The notes under the pieces are model-generated. The model was not told where the DNA came from and did not search any database. It was given only the letters and a program-made list of their open reading frames with translations. Of a stretch of DNA of 64,000 bases, positions 1 through 9,505 are shown piece by piece; the stretch's first letter is position 1, and every line of letters starts with the position of its first letter. This DNA comes from Pseudoalteromonas luteoviolacea DSM 6061 (GTDB lineage Bacteria > Pseudomonadota > Gammaproteobacteria > Enterobacterales > Alteromonadaceae): NCBI RefSeq assembly GCF_001625655.1, contig NZ_AUYB01000102.1, forward strand, positions 1 to 64,000, given 5' to 3'. Made by a program: the position numbers and the translations under genes.

Positions 1-1
1 T

Positions 2-175
2 GATTTAGTTGCGCAGAACATTTTGAGCCAATCACATCCAAGAGAATATGAAAGTGAAATACAATTAAGCAAAGGAGAAAGACCCGCTGCTTTTGCCGCT
101 TGGCCAATGCGGTCAAAAAGGTTGCAAAAGTCAGACATGCAAAAATTGAGTGCCCAAGATAGTGATGATAAGTAA
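2..175 (+). CDS. C-terminal fragment of a protein cut by the window edge
   Basis: Frame 2 is open from the first base to a TAA at 173-175 and encodes 57 residues. The fragment is hydrophilic and basic in the middle (RSKRLQKS) and ends in an acidic tail (DSDDK). The start lies outside the window. I do not recognise the family. It could be the end of a real gene or a chance open frame. No stem-loop follows it. Confidence 0.4.
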   Translation, partial: DLVAQNILSQSHPREYESEIQLSKGERPAAFAAWPMRSKRLQKSDMQKLSAQDSDDK

Positions 176-472
176 GGTAAAAGTTCGTTTTATTTGTAAT
201 GACATCCACAATCAATCCAATGCCATCTAAATCTGGTAAGGCCCCGGATAAAGTCACCAGAATCCTTTCTCTTCTATGTTTAATAAGTTCAGCCGAAGCT
301 AACCAACTAAATAATACAAGTGCGCCAGGCGACATAGTTAATTCCGATTTAGGTTAAAATATCATGGCAGATAATCATAAGCCATTCTTTGCATTGGAAT
401 TATACATATCCAACTCTGAATACAAACTAAACCTATTGTACCCACTTAGATTGGTGAGGCTTTTCTTGAAGT

Positions 473-823
473 CTATGAAAAAATACTCAGCTCAAGCTTT
501 ACTGGTTCCCCCAACCAATATGCAAACTCCGTATGGTCTTGGTAATCATTCCCCGTTAGCGCATGTACAAGTACAGTTAAGTTTTTCCGTTTGTTATCAA
601 GCCAGGGAATAACGTGTTCAAAATCTTTTGACTGAAATGCAATTTGAAAACTCCAGTGCGGGTGAGGTCCAACACACTTCTCATGAAATGTACCAATTTT
701 CAAATCAAAATTGTCCAAGATTTCTTGGTATATATTTTTTGCTAAAGCACGAGAAGATGCATCAAAATATACATGTGCATGATAGTCAGTGTATTTATTC
801 ACTGGGGTTTTATTTTCAAGCAT
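473..823 (-). CDS. DOPA 4,5-dioxygenase family protein
   Basis: A 116-residue protein matching the small DOPA 4,5-dioxygenase family, which in fungi and plants cleaves catechol rings outside the diol. Visible signatures are YHAHVYFD near residues 14-21, VGPHPHWSFQ in the middle with two histidines, and a C-terminal block LVHALTGNDYQDHTEFAYWLG. The histidines are the expected metal ligands. Length matches the bacterial members, which are single-domain. Bacterial substrates are mostly unknown, so the family call is firm and the activity is inferred. It stands alone, 66 bases downstream of the end-to-start gap behind the LytTR regulator gene on the same strand. Confidence 0.85.
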   Translation of the reverse strand: MLENKTPVNKYTDYHAHVYFDASSRALAKNIYQEILDNFDLKIGTFHEKCVGPHPHWSFQIAFQSKDFEHVIPWLDNKRKNLTVLVHALTGNDYQDHTEFAYWLGEPVKLELSIFS

Positions 824-888
824 TTGAGTCTTCCTTAAAAGTATAAAACTTCAATCTCACCTTTACTATTTTTCGACACCTGATTCCT

Positions 889-2490
889 TTAGCAAAGCAC
901 TTTACGTACGGATGGCATAATTCTTCTACTTACGGGTACTTCATCCCCCGTAGAAAGTTTAAGTATTCCTCCACCTGATGATGCACCTTCTAAAGATTGG
1001 ATAAAACGCGTATTGACTAAATATGAACGGTGTACCCGCAAAAATACAGAAGGCAACATTTCTTCCAATGAACTTAAGCTTTCGTTATGCAATACACTTC
1101 GGTGATCTGACAAAACCAATTCAACGTAATCCCTAGCGCCTTTACAGAAGCATATTTGATCTGAATTTACCCATTCGATTTTACCTGCTTGATTGAGTTT
1201 CAGTTTCGTCGGCTTTTTAATTTCCTGAATCTCATCCAAAGCTAATTGTAAATGCTGAGCTCGAGATTGCTCAATAATACGCTGTGCCTTTTCCTTCCTA
1301 TAGTCACTTGCCTGCACCGCTAAAAAGAAAATAAACAACGCAGCAATAAAATAATAGAAATACACATCTAGAAACTGATTAGGCCTTAATGTCAGGGCAA
1401 GCGAAAACATTATTAAGGCCACACCATAAGTTTTCGCCGTTTTGTATTTACGCAATATCGCATTTGCTATCAAAAGCACACTAAAAGCCGCTGGTACCTG
1501 AATAGCGACAGTGGTTTTTTCTTCCATCGTGGTTGCAGTATAGGTAGCCACAGCCGTTACACACATGGCTAACCATACAATCGCAAAATTCCATTTATTC
1601 AAAAATTTATTTGCTATATAGAGTAACAAACACCCACCGCTACAAGCTCCCAAAAGCAAAATAGCAAGGACTCTTATTTCATGAAACGGGTAGTGATATG
1701 CAAATAAACCTCGCGAAACTTCTATCGCGAGTTGTGCCAAAACAAAAAAAGAAAAGATTGTTAACAATGCCGGTTGCCCTGCCCCCTCTCTCAATACCAG
1801 TAAATACGCAGAATACAAGAGCCCAATAAGTAAAATACCAAATGGGATAAACGTAGGAAGGTAATGACGAAGTACCATATTTTGAGGTGACGCATAATCG
1901 GTTATTATCAAACGTTGAATCATTTGCTCAAAGCCTAAAACGTTGTGATGTGAAGACAGCTTGATAGCCAACTCATTTTGAGATGCCTTGAGTATATTTT
2001 CGGGTAAATATACAACCGTATCCATTATACCCGATTCTTCAGACTCAATGCTGTCAGCTGGCAGTCCGTTACGCCCAATTAACTCCCCATTCAAGTAAAA
2101 TTCAGCAGAGGCCTTGGCCGACATGAATAAGCCAAGCGGTTTTCTAGGGCCCCTTTCTTGCTCAAATTTTACGCCTAAATCAAACGATGCGATTACCCAA
2201 ACTAATCTGGCCTTCGAGTCAACGTCATCTATTGTCTTAATTTGGCAGTCTTGACGAGAAGAATGAGGCACTCCTACCGATTCCATATCAGCTCCACACA
2301 CCTTAACTTTATGAATTTGAAACTTATTAATTCCTTCTGCGCTAAGGCTTAGTGAAGTTAAAAGCAGCCCCAAAGCGCAAAATAGATAACCAATGTGCGC
2401 CTTAACGATATGGTGTTCGAATAATTTAGCTTTGCATAGCACTTCTTGAGATTGTCGTGCCACTTGCAGAAGATATTCTACCGCTTGCAT
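889..2490 (-). CDS. Membrane-bound LytTR-family transcriptional regulator
   Basis: A 533-residue protein. A first hydrophobic segment lies at about residues 34-50. A periplasmic beta-rich region follows (about 55-205; it contains AEFYLNGELIGRNG, resembling a jelly-roll ligand-binding module). A run of about seven membrane helices covers roughly 210-395, then a short helical linker. The C-terminal LytTR DNA-binding domain covers about 430-530, with FLRVHRSYLVN and VPVSRR as typical blocks. The arrangement suggests a one-component regulator that senses an extracytoplasmic signal and binds DNA from the membrane. It is divergent from the serine hydrolase gene at 2567 across a 76-base gap, so that gene is a likely target. 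That link is inferred from position only. Confidence 0.85.
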   Translation of the reverse strand: MQAVEYLLQVARQSQEVLCKAKLFEHHIVKAHIGYLFCALGLLLTSLSLSAEGINKFQIHKVKVCGADMESVGVPHSSRQDCQIKTIDDVDSKARLVWVIASFDLGVKFEQERGPRKPLGLFMSAKASAEFYLNGELIGRNGLPADSIESEESGIMDTVVYLPENILKASQNELAIKLSSHHNVLGFEQMIQRLIITDYASPQNMVLRHYLPTFIPFGILLIGLLYSAYLLVLREGAGQPALLTIFSFFVLAQLAIEVSRGLFAYHYPFHEIRVLAILLLGACSGGCLLLYIANKFLNKWNFAIVWLAMCVTAVATYTATTMEEKTTVAIQVPAAFSVLLIANAILRKYKTAKTYGVALIMFSLALTLRPNQFLDVYFYYFIAALFIFFLAVQASDYRKEKAQRIIEQSRAQHLQLALDEIQEIKKPTKLKLNQAGKIEWVNSDQICFCKGARDYVELVLSDHRSVLHNESLSSLEEMLPSVFLRVHRSYLVNTRFIQSLEGASSGGGILKLSTGDEVPVSRRIMPSVRKVLC

Positions 2491-2566
2491 ATAAGTACTA
2501 GAAAAATAATGAGAAATCGTTAGTGTCCTTGAAATATTGTAGCTAGCGTTTAAAAGGTCAATTTTA

Positions 2567-4111
2567 ATGAACTATATCAAAAAATCGGTTTTCACAGGGG
2601 TTATTTTTTTACATGCAATCATAGCATCACCTTGCCAAAGTGCAGAATTTGAAGAACAACAGATTGATGCACTGGTTGCCAAAGCGCAAAGCGGTCTCAA
2701 TGTTCCAGGTATTGCATTGGCCGTAATAAAAGGAGACAAAGTTATTCACGCCAAAGGGTATGGCGTACAATCCATAATTAATAAAAAGCCAATAGACCAA
2801 AACTCATTGTTTCAAATTGGTTCAATTACGAAGTCTTTTCTAACAGCAGCGCTGGCAATGTTAGTAGATGAAAATAAGATTAAATGGGATGATAAAGTCA
2901 TTGACTACCTACCTCAGTTTCAAATGTACGACCCGTGGGTAACACGTGAATTTACAATTAGGGATTTAGTTACACACCGTTCAGGGTTGCCCCTAGGTGC
3001 AGGTGACCTGCTACAATGGCCAGATGCAAAGTCGTCACCAGATGAAATCATTGCAGCACTTCGTCACTTAAAACCTGAAAGTTCATTTCGCTCAAGTTAT
3101 GCATATAACAATTTAATGTACGTTGTCGCTGAAGAAGTTATTCGTGTAATTACCGGTATTCCTTGGGATCAGTACGCTGAAAAAGTAATCCTAAAACCAC
3201 TCAATATGCGTGGGTGTGTTGCTCACTCAGACCGAATTGTGGCGTCTTCAGAGCGCGCTATACCTCATATGGAAGTTGATGGAGAGCTAAAGACCGCGTT
3301 TTTCAAAGAAGGAGATCTCATTCATTGCAGCATTGAAGGAATGGCTCAATGGGCAAAATTGCACTTACTCAAAGGACAGCTTCCTAACGGTAGAACGCTT
3401 ATTAGCCAAAAACAACATCAAGAAATGTGGCAACCTGTAACTCTACAAAAAGTATCTTACATGGCGAAAACCTACTCCCAAACGCACTTTCAAGCCTATG
3501 GTCTGGGTTGGAGACTCATGGATTTCCATGGCCATTTACATGTTTCTCACGGCGGCGCAGTGCAAGGTATGACATCCCACATTGCATTTTTGCCTGAAAA
3601 AAATATTGCCGTTGTGGCTTTAACCAACCAGTGGTCAAGAGCCGCACAAGGGTTAACTGCAACAATTCTCGAAAGCTATGTTACTGACAACCCGACAGAC
3701 TATATTGACCTCTATATCGATGGAAGAAATCGATATAAGTCAAAACAAATTCCCAAACAAGCAACTGCTGAACTACAGAAAAGTAAAAATGACGCTCCCA
3801 CATTACCACTAGAAAACTATACAGGCCGCTATCATGACGACTGGTATGGTGATGTTTTCGTGGACATACAAAACAACACTCTGACTATTAAATTTTCCAG
3901 AAGTAAGGCACTAAATGGCACGCTAGAACATATCCAAGGCAATCGCTTTGTAGCCAAATGGAAAGATCGCACACTTAATGCTGATGCATATGTAAACTTC
4001 GAAGTAAATTTTAAAGGCAAGGTTAAAGGTATTAAGATGAAAGCAGTAAGTCGAAGCACCGACTTTTCTTATAACTTTCATGATTTGAATTTAATAAAAC
4101 GCACAGACTAA
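2567..4111 (+). CDS. Secreted serine hydrolase of the class C beta-lactamase fold
   Basis: A 514-residue protein with an N-terminal signal sequence (about residues 1-26) followed by a beta-lactamase/transpeptidase-like domain. The three active-site motifs are visible: SxxK at Ser86-Lys89 (SITK), YxN at Tyr180-Asn182, and HGG at 328-330 in place of KTG, as in class C enzymes and EstB-like esterases. A C-terminal extension of about 110 residues (NYTGRYHDDWYGDV onwards) looks like the lipocalin-type domain often found behind this fold. Likely substrates are peptides or esters in the periplasm. Family membership does not prove beta-lactam resistance. It is divergent from the LytTR regulator and ends in a clear terminator. 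Confidence 0.88.
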   Translation: MNYIKKSVFTGVIFLHAIIASPCQSAEFEEQQIDALVAKAQSGLNVPGIALAVIKGDKVIHAKGYGVQSIINKKPIDQNSLFQIGSITKSFLTAALAMLVDENKIKWDDKVIDYLPQFQMYDPWVTREFTIRDLVTHRSGLPLGAGDLLQWPDAKSSPDEIIAALRHLKPESSFRSSYAYNNLMYVVAEEVIRVITGIPWDQYAEKVILKPLNMRGCVAHSDRIVASSERAIPHMEVDGELKTAFFKEGDLIHCSIEGMAQWAKLHLLKGQLPNGRTLISQKQHQEMWQPVTLQKVSYMAKTYSQTHFQAYGLGWRLMDFHGHLHVSHGGAVQGMTSHIAFLPEKNIAVVALTNQWSRAAQGLTATILESYVTDNPTDYIDLYIDGRNRYKSKQIPKQATAELQKSKNDAPTLPLENYTGRYHDDWYGDVFVDIQNNTLTIKFSRSKALNGTLEHIQGNRFVAKWKDRTLNADAYVNFEVNFKGKVKGIKMKAVSRSTDFSYNFHDLNLIKRTD

Positions 4112-4136
4112 CGACTTTTTTCAAAAGGAGTACAAT

Positions 4137-4152
4137 GGGCCTGCTCAGGCCC
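4137..4152 (+). terminator. Intrinsic terminator after the serine hydrolase gene
   Basis: A perfect GGGCCT/AGGCCC stem with a GCTC loop is followed directly by TTTATTTTGTT on the plus strand. It lies 26 bases past the stop codon of the hydrolase gene, between two convergent genes. Confidence 0.85.
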
Positions 4153-4180
4153 TTTATTTTGTTATAAAAAATAACCCTAT

Positions 4181-5737
4181 CTACTGTGCAAACAATCGAC
4201 GCTTCAACTCTTTGTTATCTGGGCAAAATAGCTGTAGTGATTGGTTGAATTCAGCTTTGGACAACACGCGACCATGGTGAGAAGATACATATTGCTCTAT
4301 GTCTAAGCCAAGATGTAGCATCTTTTTATTCAACGTATGGCTACGATAATAAACGTCGCGGCTCGGCCAACTATTCGGAGAATGAAAGCCATGCTCAAAG
4401 CTGCTTCCGAACATGTCCTCAGCGAACAGCACCTTCTGTGTTGGCAAATACACAACTAAGTTATGATCAGCATGGCTGCTCGGTATGTCAATTAGTTGAA
4501 GATGTCCTAGCTCTATTCGAGTGCCTTCCTGTACCAAAGTATATTCATTAGGTGACAACTGCTGCTCGAAGCTCTCTTGAACGGCATCTAGGTGTTCAGG
4601 CAAAAGAAGCAATTGGGCACCGTGGTCCACTACTTCTTTTAAGCCCATTAAGTGATCATCATGATGGTGAGTAACAATAAAATGGGAAACTCGCTTTTTA
4701 TTGCCTGTAAATTGCTGTAGTTGTGCCACTCTATTTTTCCATGTAAATGTATCGTTGGGCATTTGCCAAGCGCCCATAGATACATACGAATCTCCAATAT
4801 CAAAAAACAGCGTGAATCCCCAACCTTGTCCAACTAGATATACGCCTGCTGCGATTTGATTCACACTTGGCTCTGCGAATTCAAGAAATGCGTCAGGTGT
4901 GTTTGGTTTATAATCTTTTGGTTTCAATACAAAGCTGGATTTGTCCTTCGTTGTCGAAATATCGCGAGACAGAACATGCAAACTCGGACGGGCATCTTTA
5001 GTTACTAAGGTCTGTTTTGCCCAAGCGACCCCATCTTGATTACGGGTGTGCTGCATAAAGTCATAACGTGTAGATCTGCCGCCTTTTTTGTTAATCACAC
5101 GAGACAGAAGCCCTGTGTTCCTGTCAAAAAAGAACGTTTGCGCGACGCCCTTAGTTACTTGAGTGAATACATCATGGACTCTGCCATTGATATACATTTC
5201 TGTTTGATTAGTCGAGTTTGCTTTATTCGTAGCCAAAGCTTTTACTACTAAGGTATCAACTCCTTTTTCCATTCCCAACGCAATAGAATCCCAGTTCACA
5301 CTTGATGACTGTTGGAATGATTGCAAGCAGTGATCGATTTTTACTCCTAAGTTTTTATCAACACGTCTATCTATAACTGTCATATTGTAGTGGCCATAGT
5401 TACCAATCAAGCTTTTATCGCCACGTTTAAAGGTTTTAGATTTCGCTTCAAAGTTGATTTTTAACTGTTGGTCATATTCGTGTAGTTGAATAGCATGCAA
5501 ACCTTCTGCTGCGAAACCACTTTGTCCTTGTGAATAACGAAAAAGCTGCTCTTCGATTATCATCTGTTCTACAGACAATAAAGCCTCAGCACCGTATGCA
5601 GCAACCGCTCGTTCAATTATCTTTTCCACTCCCTCAGATGCTTTTAAGTACTGGCAATGCATAGCTAAAACCCCACCAACTAAGTATGGAATGGTTCTTG
5701 ATACTTTTGAAATAAAAGCTTTTGAATGTATACACAT
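4181..5737 (-). CDS. Metallo-beta-lactamase-fold hydrolase with N-terminal extension
   Basis: A 518-residue protein with a likely signal or membrane anchor near residues 10-30. About 270 residues that I cannot assign come next, beta-rich and resembling outer-membrane lipoprotein-sorting folds. The C-terminal metallo-beta-lactamase domain has the metal-binding HxHxDH signature at His357-His362 and a later SSHADHNLV block supplying further ligands. The substrate is unknown; the family includes hydrolases, lactonases and sulfatases. It is divergent from the CadC-like sensor gene across a 200-base gap, which makes that regulator a plausible controller. Confidence 0.82.
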   Translation of the reverse strand: MCIHSKAFISKVSRTIPYLVGGVLAMHCQYLKASEGVEKIIERAVAAYGAEALLSVEQMIIEEQLFRYSQGQSGFAAEGLHAIQLHEYDQQLKINFEAKSKTFKRGDKSLIGNYGHYNMTVIDRRVDKNLGVKIDHCLQSFQQSSSVNWDSIALGMEKGVDTLVVKALATNKANSTNQTEMYINGRVHDVFTQVTKGVAQTFFFDRNTGLLSRVINKKGGRSTRYDFMQHTRNQDGVAWAKQTLVTKDARPSLHVLSRDISTTKDKSSFVLKPKDYKPNTPDAFLEFAEPSVNQIAAGVYLVGQGWGFTLFFDIGDSYVSMGAWQMPNDTFTWKNRVAQLQQFTGNKKRVSHFIVTHHHDDHLMGLKEVVDHGAQLLLLPEHLDAVQESFEQQLSPNEYTLVQEGTRIELGHLQLIDIPSSHADHNLVVYLPTQKVLFAEDMFGSSFEHGFHSPNSWPSRDVYYRSHTLNKKMLHLGLDIEQYVSSHHGRVLSKAEFNQSLQLFCPDNKELKRRLFAQ

Positions 5738-5937
5738 AGTATGACTCCTTAACTTATGCGAATTTAGAGTCAGTACTGTGCTTGAACGGCTAACCAGTAC
5801 AACAAAGGCGCACTGATGAAATTATGATGAATAACTGATATGCATATTTTACAAAGAGTTACGGTGCACAAAGGCACTCGACATCCTACGCTGATATTCA
5901 TATACTCGGACTTACTTTGAGCTGTAATTCTATTTTT

Positions 5938-8043
5938 ATGACCTCACCTTCATGCTTTTACATCAACGATTTTCTCATTGACTTGACTCGTTCTGAGGTC
6001 ATTTACGACAAGACCAGTACTAAGGTCGAGCCGAAAGTATTGCAAGTGCTGTACTTACTTGCCCAACACCCAAATCAAGTTGTAAGCCACCAGCAAATCA
6101 TGGATCAAGTATGGCACGGTACGGAAGTCGTACCCAACGCACTGCAGCGCTGTATCGCTCGCCTACGAAAAGTCCTCGGAGATGACGCAAAGTCGCCCCA
6201 CATAATTGCCACACATCCTAAAATAGGCTATCGACTTATGGTGGACGTAAGATGGCAGCAAAATAGTGATAAACAAACCAAACTAGCGGTCGCAATACCT
6301 AACTCCATTAACAAGAGGATATGGATTGCTATTATCAGTTTTACTTTATTCTTTGGCATTATGTTCTCAGTAAACATATCGAATGAGCTTAAAATAAAGT
6401 CTATCAAGCAATTAACGCATACAGACGCTTTCGAAAGTAACGCAACTTACAGCCCAGATGGGAAATACGTTGTGTTTAATCGCCATGAAAATTCTTGCCA
6501 AAGTCATATTTGGGCCAAGCACATGGAAACAGGTATCGAAAGTCGCTTAACTGAACAAGCTGGTTTTTATAGAAATACACGATTCACACCAGATGGTCGT
6601 AGTTTGATTTACACTCAACAACGGCATTGCAACCAAGCATCAACGTCCCAGCATGAACCCCACACAGCCAATTGTTGGCAGATTAATATGCTGGATTTAG
6701 CCGCGTCATTACATAACCCGCAACCTGCAATTGTGAGGCTTCAGTGTCAAAATGAACAAATTGAACGTCCTATCGCGCTACCCAATCATCAGTATGCGTA
6801 TTTGAACATCACTCAAAGCCAAACGGGTTTGTTCAGATACAGTGCGACAGCACAAGCTGCTACTGAACTATTCAAGCCATCTGATATGACAATTTATACC
6901 TATGACTACGATCACAATCAGTCTCAGTTTATAGTGCTTGGATACAACGACCAATTCCAGCACCTAATAACGATTATTGATAATCAGGGCTCGATAGTTC
7001 AGCAAAATACCATACATTTCAATGGCAACTCGGTATTTACGGAGCGGTTTAATATTCACGCTTCAATGTCCAATAATAGCCTTATTGCAGTAAACCAAGG
7101 CCAGCTATATCGCCTCAGCTTGAATGGCCAACTTAGTAAGTATGAATCAACTACCAAGGGTATTCTGAGCGCTTACCAACACCCGACAAAGCCGCAACTC
7201 TTAGCTGTAAAGGGCTACAAAGATATTGATATTGCCGAATTGTCCATTGTTAAAAGCACTCAAATAGATAACAAGCCAGGAATTAATCAACGTGTAACGC
7301 CATACATTAGCATTGCCCGTACCAAAGCCCTTGAAATATCACCCAAATACCAACCTGCTGGTGAGCTTATTGCATTTATATCCACACGCAGTGGTCACAG
7401 TGAAATTTGGCTTTGGGACGGTGAGCAATCACAGCAGTTGAGTCACTTTGAAAGCCAAGCTAAGTTTGAGCGATTTGTTTGGTCTCCAAATGGGCAACAT
7501 ATTGCGATCGTTGTTGATGGCTCTCTCAAAATCATCGATTTAAAAGGCAATGTAGAAAGCTTTGTTCACGATGTTTCTATGCATCAAGCTGTTGCTTGGC
7601 CAAATGAGACAAGTCTATTCTTCACTTCCAGAACAACGGAAAGTGCGAAATCACTCTGGCAGTTTGATTTCAATACATATGCTTTCTCACAATACCCTGT
7701 TGAAAATGCCAAAAATATCTGGCCAACCAGCAAATTTCTCTTTTACAGTGACTTCTCAGGCAAAGTATTTAAACGTGATTTATCTCCAAAAACTCAAAAA
7801 GCTCAAAAAGCTCAACACCTACCATCCTTAAATGGCAATAGCCTAGTTATGCAACAATCACTGTTTTATGGCTACGACTCTAGTACTGGTTACTTATCTG
7901 CGTATTCGCTTAGCGGTGAATTTAAAAAGCAGCTGATACCACTTAAGCCCTTTGCTTGGAAGTTGACGGATATACGCGACAATACAGTATTAATCGAGCA
8001 AGTGATTGAAGTAAATCAGGATGTAGTAGAGTTGACCTTTTAG
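5938..8043 (+). CDS. CadC-like transmembrane regulator with PD40/TolB-type sensor
   Basis: A 701-residue protein read from the ATG at 5938; an upstream TTG at 5917 is in frame but less likely. Residues about 5-105 form an OmpR/PhoB-type winged helix (VEPKVLQVLYLLAQHPNQVVS and NALQRCIARLRKVLGDD blocks). One membrane helix follows at about 127-146. The rest is a periplasmic beta-propeller with WD40-like PD40 repeats (ATYSPDGKYVVFNR, RFTPDGRSLIYT, VWSPNGQHIAIV). This is the plan of ToxR/CadC-type one-component regulators. A 9-base in-frame repeat near 7793-7818 gives KAQKAQ. Its likely target is the divergent metallo-hydrolase gene, by position. Confidence 0.88.
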   Translation: MTSPSCFYINDFLIDLTRSEVIYDKTSTKVEPKVLQVLYLLAQHPNQVVSHQQIMDQVWHGTEVVPNALQRCIARLRKVLGDDAKSPHIIATHPKIGYRLMVDVRWQQNSDKQTKLAVAIPNSINKRIWIAIISFTLFFGIMFSVNISNELKIKSIKQLTHTDAFESNATYSPDGKYVVFNRHENSCQSHIWAKHMETGIESRLTEQAGFYRNTRFTPDGRSLIYTQQRHCNQASTSQHEPHTANCWQINMLDLAASLHNPQPAIVRLQCQNEQIERPIALPNHQYAYLNITQSQTGLFRYSATAQAATELFKPSDMTIYTYDYDHNQSQFIVLGYNDQFQHLITIIDNQGSIVQQNTIHFNGNSVFTERFNIHASMSNNSLIAVNQGQLYRLSLNGQLSKYESTTKGILSAYQHPTKPQLLAVKGYKDIDIAELSIVKSTQIDNKPGINQRVTPYISIARTKALEISPKYQPAGELIAFISTRSGHSEIWLWDGEQSQQLSHFESQAKFERFVWSPNGQHIAIVVDGSLKIIDLKGNVESFVHDVSMHQAVAWPNETSLFFTSRTTESAKSLWQFDFNTYAFSQYPVENAKNIWPTSKFLFYSDFSGKVFKRDLSPKTQKAQKAQHLPSLNGNSLVMQQSLFYGYDSSTGYLSAYSLSGEFKKQLIPLKPFAWKLTDIRDNTVLIEQVIEVNQDVVELTF

Positions 8044-8069
8044 ACTTATTAAAAGAAGGCAAATAGTAC

Positions 8070-8459
8070 CTAGAGTCCTAAATCCCGGATAACTCTTAAT
8101 GTTTCAATATAATGCGCTAGATTTTTAATGCGATTTGTTTTGCGCATACTACATTGAGTGACTTCTCCATTTAGTCCTTCGAAAACTAAGTACTCTTCAC
8201 CTATCGAGAACTTTTGTGCACAGCTAGTAGCTCTAGAAATAACCTCTTCGACGTTATATACATCGCCTGCAAATTTTTCAGACACCCTAATTGAAGCAGA
8301 CACTCGTCCACTTTCTCCAAGAGATTGGATATGTATCACTTTTCCGATATACGCCTTTTGGCTGTTTTCTAAGCTTAGCTCTATGCCAAAATCACCACAC
8401 TTACAGGCAGACGCAAATGAGGAAGTTAGCAGCAATAGTAATAAAATAATGTATTTCAT
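8070..8459 (-). CDS. Small secreted protein with TIMP/netrin-like N-terminus
   Basis: A 129-residue protein with a clear signal peptide (MKYIILLLLLLTSSFASA) and a mature N-terminus CKCGDFG. A Cys-x-Cys directly after signal cleavage, followed by an OB-fold-like strand pattern (AYIGKVIHI, SASIRVSEKFAG, YLVFEG) with two more cysteines, resembles the bacterial relatives of tissue inhibitors of metalloproteinases. Function in bacteria is not established. Its stop is 26 bases from the convergent CadC-like gene. Confidence 0.65.
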   Translation of the reverse strand: MKYIILLLLLLTSSFASACKCGDFGIELSLENSQKAYIGKVIHIQSLGESGRVSASIRVSEKFAGDVYNVEEVISRATSCAQKFSIGEEYLVFEGLNGEVTQCSMRKTNRIKNLAHYIETLRVIRDLGL

Positions 8460-8642
8460 CTATCTTAGTAACGTTTAATCAGTTGCCAGTATAGGACTTT
8501 AAAGTCCTCCGAATAGGTCAGCGGAGTGTCAAAAACCGCCTTTCTGTACAAATATTACTTTTCTACAATTTATTTAAACTGTTAATTAAAAGAGCATCAA
8601 AGTATGTTGACTAAAAACAAGAGTTCAAACAAGGCGCACTTA

Positions 8643-9029
8643 TCATAGCTTTCCAAAAACAAACTTTTCGACACCATGTTGCTTAAACAGATTGCTAATT
8701 TCGATAGTTGACTTGATAGGAACGCCATCTTCCACGTACATCCATACCGTATTCGTTGGATACTCAGAAATCATTTCATTGATTTGCCTATTAATATTTG
8801 GAGTATCAACAATAGCAAAACGTTTTCTGACACTGGTAAATCGGACCATGCCATTCTCTGTTAACTTAACTTTGATAGCAGAACTATGGCGCCGCCCCCA
8901 GTAAGTATGATCGGCTATGACCCCTTGAGTATACTCTATACCAACCTCACTATTATTTGGATAAATGACAAATAGAGCAATTATGAGCACAAGAGCAAGA
9001 TCGACAAAACCAAAGTTATTTAAATTCAA
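8643..9029 (-). CDS. ExbD/TolR-like membrane protein
   Basis: A 128-residue protein with one N-terminal membrane helix (FVDLALVLIIALFVIYP, about residues 8-24) and a periplasmic domain ending in the ExbD-like alpha/beta layout (STIEISNLFKQHGVEKFVFG). The acidic residue at the start of the helix (Asp10) matches the conserved ExbD/TolR aspartate used in proton coupling. No ExbB or TonB partner is next to it, so either it works with a distant ExbB or its role differs. The upstream gene at 9067 encodes a three-helix membrane protein of unknown family and may be co-transcribed. Confidence 0.6.
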   Translation of the reverse strand: MNLNNFGFVDLALVLIIALFVIYPNNSEVGIEYTQGVIADHTYWGRRHSSAIKVKLTENGMVRFTSVRKRFAIVDTPNINRQINEMISEYPTNTVWMYVEDGVPIKSTIEISNLFKQHGVEKFVFGKL

Positions 9030-9066
9030 TATAATATTTACCTTTAAATGCTACTTCAAAAAATTC

Positions 9067-9393
9067 CTAAAGGTCAAAATTACGAACTCCTCTTATAAAA
9101 TATACCACGGAAAAAAGAGTCAAAAAGGTATGAGGCAGGTTTACTAGATACCAAATATAATGCTCATAATTATCTTCTAAAACTAACAATGAAATCATGG
9201 AAAGTAAAACAGGAGCAATGATAGATAATGATAAATATTTGCTACCTTTGGCAATACTTAGCACTCCCTTTTTTGATGTCTCAGCGTACTTTTCATTCAG
9301 CTTCAAATAGAAAACCCAAAGTACAGCTGCCAAAATAAGTTGCACAATAGTGTCTAGCGTTGAGCTAATTAATGAATGGATGAGCATTTCCAT
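9067..9393 (-). CDS. Small three-helix membrane protein, family unknown
   Basis: A 108-residue protein with hydrophobic segments at about residues 14-30, 55-72 and 82-100. I do not recognise the family. It lies 37 bases upstream of the ExbD-like gene on the same strand. The helix count is compatible with an ExbB-like partner but no ExbB/MotA signature is visible, so I do not call it one. Confidence 0.5.
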   Translation of the reverse strand: MEMLIHSLISSTLDTIVQLILAAVLWVFYLKLNEKYAETSKKGVLSIAKGSKYLSLSIIAPVLLSMISLLVLEDNYEHYIWYLVNLPHTFLTLFSVVYFIRGVRNFDL

Positions 9394-9505
9394 ATTAGTT
9401 TAAAAATCCCAAAAATACTTAATAAGTGATTTATACCGTCAAACACATTCACCTGCAATTGAATATAAGTGATCAGTTTACAAATAAGAACCACTCAACA
9501 TAACG

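Noticed and set aside
199..357. 52-codon open frame on the plus strand near the left edge
   Set aside because: No ribosome site and no recognisable motif; its length is within chance expectation.
7793..7818. 9-base tandem repeat in the CadC-like gene
   Set aside because: It is in frame and only adds KAQ units, so no switching effect is expected.
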